19,846 bases of DNA, taken from NCBI GenBank assembly GCA_029068665.1, contig JAIECC010000405.1, forward strand, positions 1-19,846, given 5' to 3'. Every line of letters starts with the position of its first letter. Within the stretch, counting starts at the first letter, position 1. Of the stretch, positions 13,555-19,846 are shown piece after piece. Position numbers and translations under genes: made by a program. Source of the stretch: Lachnospiraceae bacterium (GTDB taxonomy: Bacteria; Bacillota; Clostridia; Lachnospirales; Lachnospiraceae). The notes under the pieces were generated by a model, which saw nothing but the letters and a program-made list of their open reading frames with translations, was not told the origin of the DNA and did no database searches.

Positions 13555-14946
13555 CTATGGGTAATACTTACGTATCAAGCTTTTATATTTTCTTTTTTGT
13601 ACTGCCTTACCAATCGGTGAAGACAGTATGCTGGCAGATATTCCGATAATCCACACATACTTCCAGCTGACAAGAAAACCAATAAGATTAATCGCTATAA
13701 TTACGACCAACCAATATAGAATCTGGAACCTCACCATTGATTTGTTCAGCTCACCTATTATATCGATACCGTCCGATGAATGTGGTGCATTTTCAATGAA
13801 TTCCGCTGCACCAGCAGTACCGGAGCAGGCACGAAAATCTGCACTACATTCGGCGGCAGCATCCCTATATGCCTTATTATTCAAAATTTCCTGTATGGCT
13901 GTCCGGATACCTTCGGAAGAATCCTCCTTCAGCATGATGCCGGCACCAATTTCGGTAACTCTTCTTGCTACAGCATGCTGCTCACTGGTTTGTGGATAAA
14001 GAACCATAGGTGCTGCCATATACAGGCTCTCGGAAACACTGTTCATTCCGCAGTGTGTAATAAAGGCATCTGCTTTGGCAAGAACATCAAGCTGGTCAAC
14101 ATAGGGATACACTTGGATATTATCCGGCAATGCTCCCAGTTCCTCGATATTTATAGCATTTCCACAGGATATAATAACTTCGACATTCAGGTTTTTCAGG
14201 GCTTCTATGCATTTGCTGTAGAAATCAGACCGATCATTAATGACCGTTCCCATAGAGATATAAATGAGCGGCCGCTCCTTCTCTTTTTCGGGCAAGATGT
14301 TTGAAAATACTGACGGCCCCACAAAGGCATAATGATCGGAAAAACTCTCTGCATATGGTTGAAACATACGCGAAGTATACACGATGGAATCTGTGCTATT
14401 ATCACTCTGAACCAAAGAAAAAACGCTTTTCACATGGAATCCGTAAGGCTCCAGTTTTTTCAGTTCCCTTGAGACTCTCGGAAGTCCAAAAATCATGTCT
14501 GCCATTTCTTTCGGAGTGTTCTTCATGTATTCGGAAGACATTTGATTAAATGCAAAAGTGCTTGTAGATACCACCATCGGCACATGGTGCTTCCATGCGT
14601 TCAGCTTTCCCCAAAAGCAGACAGAATCCGTATATACCACATCCGGCTGAAAGGATTTGAACTCCTGATCCAAAAACTCATTCATACTGAGCGTAATGCG
14701 AATATCCTGTACCGTCATTTCTGTAGTAGAGACATTTTTTAAACCGGCTTCTTCCTGCTCCGTCAGTTCTGGCAAAAAAGAATCACAGGATATAAACTCT
14801 GCTCCGGTAGCTTTGATTTTCTCCTCAAATTCGCCAAACGAATAGAACCGGACTACATTCCTGCGCCTGACAAGTTCAGCCGCAACCGGGAGCATAGGAT
14901 TTGTGTGACCGTGTGCAGGAATACAAAAGAATGCAATTTTCTTCAA
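13555..14946 (-). CDS. Macrolide-type (GT1) glycosyltransferase with a C-terminal membrane tail
   Basis: A 463-residue GT-B enzyme. The N-terminal acceptor domain starts with FFCIPAHGHTNP and carries the likely base His14. The C-terminal nucleotide-sugar domain has HCGMNSVSESLYMAAPMVLYPQ at 298-319, the macrolide/UDP-glycosyltransferase signature (OleD/YjiC relatives). Such enzymes glycosylate hydrophobic acceptors. After residue 400 there is an extra segment with two hydrophobic stretches (about 408-428 and 430-445) and a basic end (KRKYKSLIRK), which OleD and YjiC lack and which would anchor it to the membrane. The start is TTG 14946 overlapping the AbrB-like stop; an upstream in-frame TGA excludes an earlier start. 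Terminator at 13501-13543. Substrate unknown: a lipid or envelope acceptor is suggested by the tail. Confidence 0.85.
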   Translation of the reverse strand: MKKIAFFCIPAHGHTNPMLPVAAELVRRRNVVRFYSFGEFEEKIKATGAEFISCDSFLPELTEQEEAGLKNVSTTEMTVQDIRITLSMNEFLDQEFKSFQPDVVYTDSVCFWGKLNAWKHHVPMVVSTSTFAFNQMSSEYMKNTPKEMADMIFGLPRVSRELKKLEPYGFHVKSVFSLVQSDNSTDSIVYTSRMFQPYAESFSDHYAFVGPSVFSNILPEKEKERPLIYISMGTVINDRSDFYSKCIEALKNLNVEVIISCGNAINIEELGALPDNIQVYPYVDQLDVLAKADAFITHCGMNSVSESLYMAAPMVLYPQTSEQHAVARRVTEIGAGIMLKEDSSEGIRTAIQEILNNKAYRDAAAECSADFRACSGTAGAAEFIENAPHSSDGIDIIGELNKSMVRFQILYWLVVIIAINLIGFLVSWKYVWIIGISASILSSPIGKAVQKRKYKSLIRKYYP

Positions 14947-15161
14947 TCCCTCTCACCATCCTTTTCTTGAAATGCCACATTAAACAATTCAGTAAACGCT
15001 CCTTTCGGAGGAATAGCAATGCCGCATTCTTCATCGCCCAGAATAAGCAGCGTATCTCCTGGTTTGATTTCAAATATATCCCGCGCTTGTTTTGGAATAA
15101 CGATCTGTCCTTTTTCTCCAACAGTAGCCGTCCATGCATATTTACCCTTTGGTGCCGTCAT
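14943..15161 (-). CDS. AbrB/MazE/SpoVT-family DNA-binding protein
   Basis: A 72-residue swapped-hairpin DNA-binding protein. The core GEKGQIVIPKQARD...PGDTLL is diagnostic of AbrB-type folds. ATG 15161 has GGGAG upstream. It overlaps the glycosyltransferase by 4 bp (TTGA), so they are translated together. It sits behind a perfect-consensus promoter with an inverted repeat overlapping the end of the -10 (15184-15198), which suggests autoregulation. It could be a transcription factor for the pair or, less likely, an antitoxin: no toxin follows, the partner being a glycosyltransferase. Confidence 0.9.
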   Translation of the reverse strand: MTAPKGKYAWTATVGEKGQIVIPKQARDIFEIKPGDTLLILGDEECGIAIPPKGAFTELFNVAFQEKDGERD

Positions 15162-15183
15162 TTTCTTTCTCCCTTCAAGTATG

Positions 15184-15198
15184 ATTTGTATAACAAAT
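15184..15198. promoter_or_regulatory. Inverted repeat at the -10 of the abrB-like promoter
   Basis: ATTTGT-ATA-ACAAAT has perfect 6-bp arms and overlaps the end of the -10. Candidate operator for the AbrB-like protein it precedes. Confidence 0.45.
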
Positions 15199-15225
15199 TA
15201 TACTTTACCCTCTATTATATGTCAA
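15197..15225 (-). promoter_or_regulatory. Consensus promoter of the abrB-like/glycosyltransferase pair
   Basis: Minus strand: perfect TTGACA (15225-15220), a 17-nt spacer and perfect TATAAT (15202-15197). The -35 overlaps the last codons and stop of the CPBP gene, so this unit is independently transcribed. Confidence 0.8.
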
Positions 15226-16079
15226 CGAAAAAAGAAATATGGTGATGTGCCCCTCCTCAAGGCATATATATACCAGATAAGCACAATAATAAATGATACT
15301 GATTGTGCAATGGCTATTCTGATAACCATAAACTCATCTGTTCCTGTATCTGATACGACATGGAGTACATTCACAATCATATTATTTACAAAATGATCCC
15401 CCATTTCCATATACAGGCTGCCTGTCAGCCTCGTCATCATTGCAAACTTAAAACCAACCAGGCTGGAAGTAATCAGCAGCATGAGCATATTAGCAATCAA
15501 GCCTCCCAGGCTCATTGTTCCATCATAGTAATTTCGAATAGGTCCCATAATATGCCAGAAACCAAACAAAAGAGAGGCAATTACAGCGGCTCTGATAAAA
15601 GAATATTTCTTTTCAAGAATCCTTTGAAAGAATCCCCGGAACACTCCTTCCTCCATCACCACATTAATCACATTCCCGGCAATGCAAATGATAAAAAAGA
15701 TCGGGGCAGTTTGATTGCCAATGTTGCCATTAACAGCATAGGCACTTACATATAAATCAAGGGATTCAAATTTCTCCTGAAATACCAACACCAGGATTTC
15801 AACCAAATATGCAAGTACAAATATTGACACCCCGAAAAGCAGGCCTTTTAACGCATTCAACAGTATTTTATCCTTAGCAAATCCGATTTCTTCAGCCTTG
15901 AGGTCATATCTTTTTAACAACAATAAAAGAATTCCAATGCCAATCAGCTTGTGTACAAAGGCCTCTCCCCAAAATGTCTGATCTGTACGCAGCACAAAAT
16001 ATTCGAATATTCTGAATAAAAACAATAGCAGATAAACAGGCAAAATAATGGTTAATACCTTTTCTTTTCTATCCCGCAT
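15222..16079 (-). CDS. CPBP-family intramembrane metalloprotease
   Basis: A 285-residue membrane protein with about eight hydrophobic helices. The CPBP (CAAX protease / bacteriocin-processing) catalytic motifs are complete: E143-E144-xxx-R148 (EEGVFRG), FGFWH with His176, and HFVNN with His229. In bacteria such proteins often serve in bacteriocin immunity or peptide processing. I chose ATG 16079 because GGAGG lies 7 nt upstream. An ATG at 16112 overlaps the DUF3021 stop (ATGA) but has no ribosome site; if used it adds 11 residues. It belongs to the LytTR/DUF3021 operon. Confidence 0.88.
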   Translation of the reverse strand: MRDRKEKVLTIILPVYLLLFLFRIFEYFVLRTDQTFWGEAFVHKLIGIGILLLLLKRYDLKAEEIGFAKDKILLNALKGLLFGVSIFVLAYLVEILVLVFQEKFESLDLYVSAYAVNGNIGNQTAPIFFIICIAGNVINVVMEEGVFRGFFQRILEKKYSFIRAAVIASLLFGFWHIMGPIRNYYDGTMSLGGLIANMLMLLITSSLVGFKFAMMTRLTGSLYMEMGDHFVNNMIVNVLHVVSDTGTDEFMVIRIAIAQSVSFIIVLIWYIYALRRGTSPYFFFR

Positions 16080-16108
16080 TCGGCATCCTCCTCTCAAAGA
16101 AATCTGTT

Positions 16109-16522
16109 TCATGGAACTTGCAGAATTTGCGTTTCTTTATTTCGTTTTCGGATAAGCTCATTTATTTCCTGCGCCTCCTTTTTCATTTGCAATAAATCCA
16201 AAAGAAGCGAAAGCATATACATGACAATTCCCATGATAACAAGAACCCAAATCGGAGTGCTTGTAAACCAGTCAAATAATACTCCAAATGCAAGCAGTGC
16301 ACCTGTTATCAATAGGATATCCAATGCAGTTTCAAGCACCACATATTTTATTTGAATCTTGTGTATCAGCACCAGTCCCAAATGAACAATCATATTGACT
16401 CCCAGAACTTGAAAAACGGTCTTCAGATAAAGGTATTCCGCATTATAAAACAACGCAACTACGGAAAGCAACAATATGGAAATTCCTGTTGTAGCAAAGA
16501 CATTTACAATATTTCTTTTCAT
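16109..16522 (-). CDS. DUF3021-family four-helix membrane protein
   Basis: A 137-residue protein with four hydrophobic segments and a charged C-terminal tail (EINELIRKRNKE). It fits DUF3021, a family almost always encoded next to a LytTR regulator. In those pairs it is thought to act as a membrane partner or sensor of the regulator. The ATG (16522) overlaps the LytTR stop by 4 bp, with GGAGAAGAGGAG just upstream. The assignment rests on length, topology and neighbour rather than on a signature motif. Confidence 0.8.
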   Translation of the reverse strand: MKRNIVNVFATTGISILLLSVVALFYNAEYLYLKTVFQVLGVNMIVHLGLVLIHKIQIKYVVLETALDILLITGALLAFGVLFDWFTSTPIWVLVIMGIVMYMLSLLLDLLQMKKEAQEINELIRKRNKETQILQVP

Positions 16523-16968
16523 ATCTCCTCTTCTCCTTTCAACGCTTGTTTCACTTCATTCAGATAGTTGCGATTGATATAGACCTTTTCACCATTCTTC
16601 AAGATCGCTTCCATTCTGCTGTTGAAAATAGGTTTTATACTTTCCAACACATTAATGTTCAAGATACAGGATTTACTGATTTGTACAAAGCCGTATCTTT
16701 TTAATTGATCTGCCAGCTGATATAACCGCAGCTCCGTATGGTAAACCTGCTTTTCAAGGTATAGAAAGCTCTTTTTATCTACACTTTCGATATAGTATAT
16801 ATCTGAAACATTTACCTGGCGTTGGATACCATCACTCTCGCACCTGATCTGCATATCTGCTGATTCTAAAAATCTAATAATTCGACGAACCAGCTCATCT
16901 TTTCGCTCATATTTAATCGTTACTTCAACATCACTGCAGGTCAAATCCTGTTCTTCTATTATTTTCAT
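16519..16968 (-). CDS. LytTR-family DNA-binding regulator
   Basis: A 149-residue regulator with no receiver domain. After a short N-terminal helix (about 1-40) the LytTR domain spans about 45-145, with the VNVSDIYYIESVDKKSF and FVQISKSCILNIN patterns that mark the fold. It is the stand-alone LytTR type seen with DUF3021, not a two-component regulator. Start ATG 16968 has AAGGTGATGA upstream. Tandem repeats 21 bp apart lie upstream of its promoter (17026-17057), which suggests self-activation. It leads the operon with DUF3021 and CPBP. Confidence 0.9.
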   Translation of the reverse strand: MKIIEEQDLTCSDVEVTIKYERKDELVRRIIRFLESADMQIRCESDGIQRQVNVSDIYYIESVDKKSFLYLEKQVYHTELRLYQLADQLKRYGFVQISKSCILNINVLESIKPIFNSRMEAILKNGEKVYINRNYLNEVKQALKGEEEI

Positions 16969-16986
16969 TTCATCACCTTCTTTTGA

Positions 16987-17015
16987 ATGATAGCATAGTT
17001 TTTGATATAAAAGTG
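16987..17015 (-). promoter_or_regulatory. Activator-type promoter of the LytTR operon
   Basis: Minus strand: an extended -10, TGC-TATCAT (TATCAT at 16992-16987), with a poor -35 (CACTTT, 17015-17010) at 17-nt spacing. A weak -35 with direct repeats just upstream suits dependence on an activator. Confidence 0.45.
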
Positions 17016-17025
17016 CTTCCGGATG

Positions 17026-17057
17026 CTAAGATACATTTTTTGATGACTAACATACAT
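17026..17057 (-). promoter_or_regulatory. Tandem LytTR-like binding repeats
   Basis: Minus strand: ATGTATGTTAG (17057-17047) and ATGTATCTTAG (17036-17026). They differ at one base and start exactly 21 bp apart, two helical turns. LytTR proteins such as AgrA bind pairs of short direct repeats at about this spacing. The nearer repeat ends 10 bp upstream of the proposed -35. Confidence 0.55.
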
Positions 17058-17128
17058 GCCGGCTTGTGAGTTCCAGATTTAACACCGTTAAGTTTAGCAT
17101 ATAATAAAACTTTGTCACAAATAAAAAG

Positions 17129-17152
17129 GGCTTCCCAATTTCTCGGAAAGCC
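17129..17152 (-). terminator. Terminator of the FtsX-type permease gene
   Basis: On the minus strand GGCTTTCC (17152-17145) pairs with GGGAAGCC (17136-17129) through 8 bp with one G-U, followed by CTTTTTATTT. It lies about 57 bp after the permease stop and isolates the LytTR operon. Confidence 0.7.
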
Positions 17153-17208
17153 TAATAAACACGGCTGTTGCATAACAACCACAAAGCATATTTTAACACT
17201 CCTTTTGC

Positions 17209-19701
17209 TCATCCATCAGCCTTTAACCCATCTGCCAAGTCATTTCCCAACCCCTTCAGCGGAAAATAAATGGAACCACACAACAGCAGTACGGACAGGA
17301 GCACACCTACAACTGCCATTCCATATGGAAAAGAAAACTCATATCGGTAAAACGGAATCATCACATCCAAAACTCTAAATAATCCATAACACAATCCTGT
17401 ACCAAATACTATTCCTAGCACATCGGCAATCAATGCTTCCATAATTCCCTCCAACATAACTATGCGCATCAGACGCCGTTTGGATATTCCAATGACACGA
17501 AGCTGTGCAAACTCCTTGCGGCGAAGGTAGAGATTACTTGCTGTAGTGTTTACTGTATTTAACGCAAACATCAACAGAATAAAAAGTACGACCATGAACG
17601 CCCCGGCTAATATCCCGGTTATTGATTTAATTTCCTGCAATAGATTCATATATTCTGAAATATCGCAGGAGGAATCAAACACGCTTCTCATTCCACTATC
17701 ACCAGCAGACTCCATATTGGTCTGATTTATCTCTGATACGATTCGTTCTAATTGTCTTGAACCAAGAGAATTTCCTTTTACACGGAACATCATTCCGGTT
17801 GGTTCTGTTTCCTTCGTACCGGTCAGATCAAAGTATGTATCCAACGGCATAATGACCCGAAGTATTTCATCCGTATAAGACCGTTCAGATAAATTCACAT
17901 CCTCTGATACAATTCCTTCAATGGTATATGTTTTATAGAGGCCTTCCTCTGCTAACTGCTCCTCACATTCTGCAACCAGCAATTCCTTCTTTTCAGAGTA
18001 TTCATCCTTCAGCTCCTTAATCATCTGTTCATAATCCACGGAATTCTGATTCAACTCCCAAACAGCATTATGAAATTCTTCCTCCAATTCCTCTAAGGAA
18101 TCATCCAACCGGCGATGCAGTTCCCCTATGTCTAAGAGCTCTATGGTATCTCCAACCTTATAATCCGTATAGGCTACATGTACCGTTTCATACAAATCGG
18201 TCCCTGTTACCACATCTTCATAACTATTTTCAGTTCTTACCCGGTTGACCAATATAATTCCCTGGGAGCTGACCTCTAATGTACCATCTACCAGCACCGG
18301 CTGGTACCTCATGATATCCGCTTCATCATATCCATAGCATGCCACTCCCTGCAGCGTTGACAATATCAATGACGAAGGTTCTTCCTTTTGTGAGGCTGCA
18401 TACAGGCTTTCCACACCCTGCCCTGTATCAGTTGCCAAAAACTCTTCTGACATATGGGAATAAACCACCTCCGGTGATGATGTATAAGACTCTGCGGAAT
18501 ACATCCGTTTTACATCTGTAATCTCTTCCAAATCCGATAATTCTGCCAGAATCTTTACCGAAGGGAGGCTGGTTTCCACCATTTCAATCGTTTCATCCTT
18601 CTCTAATACATTTTCAAAATAAAGCTGATAATACTTATACTCCTCAAACTTTTTCTTTTCCATGACGGCAAAGGACTGGGCGATAGAAACGATTCCCATA
18701 AATGCGGTAATTCCAAAAACCAATGTAACAATTGTCCGGCCGAATCTCCTTGGATTCCGCAGCACGTTCTTAAGCGCATATTCACCATCGATACCAAGTA
18801 ATTTCTGAATCAGAGGCTGCAATACATTCTGTTTTCTTTCTTTTATCTTAGGTGCTTTGATTTCATATTCTCCCCGGATTGCTGCAATGGGACTCATCCT
18901 GCTGACCAGCTTCACATTCTCTCCCATGATAAAAAACAAGTCAAATATAAATACTACCGCAATTACAAAAAAGGGAAGCAGATGAAATCCTGCATGCATA
19001 TTTATAATTCCCAGCCGGTTCAGAGCCACACCAATGATCATACTCGCAATGGTTCCCAGAATACTTCCAAGTATAATTCCAATTCCTTCCATGATCAGTC
19101 CCTGTAGGAACACAATCTGTTTTAGCTGATGACTGGAACTTCCGATGCATCTGAGATTTCCATAATCCCGAATATTTTCCAGCATGGAAAGCTGAATGGC
19201 ATTGCGTACGATTCCTACTCCAAATATAGCAAAAATATAGCATACCAATATAGTAAACAAAATAATAACCACTACAAAGCTTCCATCCGGTCCCTGCATA
19301 TATAAGGATGCTAAAGTATTATTGTATTCTCCGGATATGCCGTATGTTTCTTCCAGATCATTCAACACGGTATTCATACGATATGGATTAGTTGTATTAA
19401 TATAAAGTGCATTGGAATACACAGTCTCTGTATGTCTTTCATAATAGGAGCCCACGTAGGCACTCTTAATCCGGGAATCCTTAAGAATCTCTTCAATCTC
19501 TGTTTGGGCTTCTGTAAACAGAACAAACTCATAATCCTGCTTCTCCCGTTCCGCTTCACGCGTATGTAACAAAAAACTATATGTAAGATTTAACCCTGTG
19601 TAAAGTACTAAAACGGTAATCGCAGCACCGATTACCGTAATCAGGCTCCTCCTTCGATTCTGTTGAAAGTATCTTATTGCAAGCATCATATAACTTGTCA
19701 T
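17209..19701 (-). CDS. FtsX-type ABC transporter permease (two FtsX domains)
   Basis: An 830-residue permease. A first helix near 20-42 is followed by an extracytoplasmic region. Helices at about 142-168, 200-230 and 240-260 form the first FtsX core. A linker (SRMSPIAAIRGEYE) leads to ALKNVLRNPRRFGRT and a helix near 322-345. A large extracellular segment holds a coiled coil rich in Glu and Leu (HRRLDDSLEELEEEF and after). The last three helices end with FPLKGLGNDLADGLKADG. Start ATG 19701 has AGGAGG upstream. Such permeases pair with a MacB/LolD-like ATPase for efflux, peptide resistance or lipoprotein work. None is in the window, and the gene upstream is an exporter of another type. Terminator at 17129-17152. 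Confidence 0.88.
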   Translation of the reverse strand: MTSYMMLAIRYFQQNRRRSLITVIGAAITVLVLYTGLNLTYSFLLHTREAEREKQDYEFVLFTEAQTEIEEILKDSRIKSAYVGSYYERHTETVYSNALYINTTNPYRMNTVLNDLEETYGISGEYNNTLASLYMQGPDGSFVVVIILFTILVCYIFAIFGVGIVRNAIQLSMLENIRDYGNLRCIGSSSHQLKQIVFLQGLIMEGIGIILGSILGTIASMIIGVALNRLGIINMHAGFHLLPFFVIAVVFIFDLFFIMGENVKLVSRMSPIAAIRGEYEIKAPKIKERKQNVLQPLIQKLLGIDGEYALKNVLRNPRRFGRTIVTLVFGITAFMGIVSIAQSFAVMEKKKFEEYKYYQLYFENVLEKDETIEMVETSLPSVKILAELSDLEEITDVKRMYSAESYTSSPEVVYSHMSEEFLATDTGQGVESLYAASQKEEPSSLILSTLQGVACYGYDEADIMRYQPVLVDGTLEVSSQGIILVNRVRTENSYEDVVTGTDLYETVHVAYTDYKVGDTIELLDIGELHRRLDDSLEELEEEFHNAVWELNQNSVDYEQMIKELKDEYSEKKELLVAECEEQLAEEGLYKTYTIEGIVSEDVNLSERSYTDEILRVIMPLDTYFDLTGTKETEPTGMMFRVKGNSLGSRQLERIVSEINQTNMESAGDSGMRSVFDSSCDISEYMNLLQEIKSITGILAGAFMVVLFILLMFALNTVNTTASNLYLRRKEFAQLRVIGISKRRLMRIVMLEGIMEALIADVLGIVFGTGLCYGLFRVLDVMIPFYRYEFSFPYGMAVVGVLLSVLLLCGSIYFPLKGLGNDLADGLKADG

Positions 19702-19745
19702 CAAATCCCTCCTATCCTTCCGTACCCTGCCATATGGATTTTAAG

Positions 19746-19846
19746 TCAATTGCTGAGATTAAAACTTTGATATAAACCGTTCCGGGCTAATAACTGTTCG
19801 TGAGTTCCTTCTTCAACCACATGCCCTTTATTCATAACATATATAT
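19746..19846 (-). CDS. ABC exporter (permease-ATPase fusion type), 3' end only
   Basis: The last 32 codons, ending in TGA at 19746; the gene runs off the right edge. The residues IYVMNKGHVVEEGTHEQLLA and then NGLYQSF match the end of the nucleotide-binding domain of exporter-type ABC proteins (MdlB/MsbA-like): the 'V.(D/N)KG.(I/V)VE.GTH.ELL...G.Y' pattern. It ends 44 bp before the FtsX-type permease start, so they may share a transcript. Nothing more can be said about its substrate. Confidence 0.75.
   Translation of the reverse strand, partial: IYVMNKGHVVEEGTHEQLLARNGLYQSFNLSN

Noticed and set aside
14943..15161. AbrB-like protein as antitoxin of a MazEF-type pair
   Set aside because: The partner gene is a 463-residue glycosyltransferase, not a small ribonuclease toxin; a regulator role fits better.
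1..19846. CRISPR arrays, insertion sequences, tRNA or rRNA genes
   Set aside because: No regularly spaced repeats, transposase-like frames with terminal repeats, or recognisable RNA gene sequences were seen when reading both strands.

Overview
This 19.8-kb window looks like a chromosomal segment of a low-to-moderate-GC Firmicute. The best guess is an anaerobic gut clostridium of the Lachnospiraceae type. That rests on gene style, strong GGAGG-type ribosome binding sites, a tiny holin-like toxin gene of the kind common in that group, and a LytTR/DUF3021 pair. No rRNA, tRNA, insertion sequence, prophage or CRISPR array was found.

Left third (1-6314, minus strand): positions 1-483 are gene-free and carry a strong terminator (301-330). 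Next comes a very large DUF4132-type gene of 1,744 codons. It is split by one in-frame amber codon (5266-5268) into a 150-residue piece and a piece of about 1,590 residues, with no frameshift and no credible restart signal. A small conserved-looking protein (5775-6191) and a possible 39-residue frame (6195-6314) lie just upstream in the same direction.

Middle (6344-11517): an alpha/beta hydrolase and a YyaL/SPATA20-like thioredoxin-domain protein are divergent around a short promoter region with a 9-bp inverted repeat. The yyaL-like gene runs 61 bp into the 3' end of a convergent MATE efflux pump. Between the MATE gene and a GNAT gene lies a compact locus that most closely resembles a type I toxin-antitoxin system. 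It has a 35-codon single-helix membrane peptide with a sequestered Shine-Dalgarno, a bidirectional terminator, and a well-formed promoter for a convergent RNA of about 90 nt overlapping the toxin 3' end.

Right half (11056-19846, minus strand): a redox operon (NapH-like polyferredoxin membrane protein, PadR regulator, flavodoxin, perhaps GNAT) starts at a promoter covered by two identical-arm 19-bp dyads, best read as PadR operators. A two-gene unit follows (AbrB-like regulator plus a macrolide-type glycosyltransferase with an unusual two-helix C-terminal tail) behind a perfect consensus promoter. Upstream of it is a LytTR regulator / DUF3021 / CPBP protease operon with tandem 21-bp-spaced repeats above its promoter. 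The window ends with an FtsX-type ABC permease and the last 32 codons of an ABC exporter. The right half reads as several small, separately regulated stress or envelope modules.
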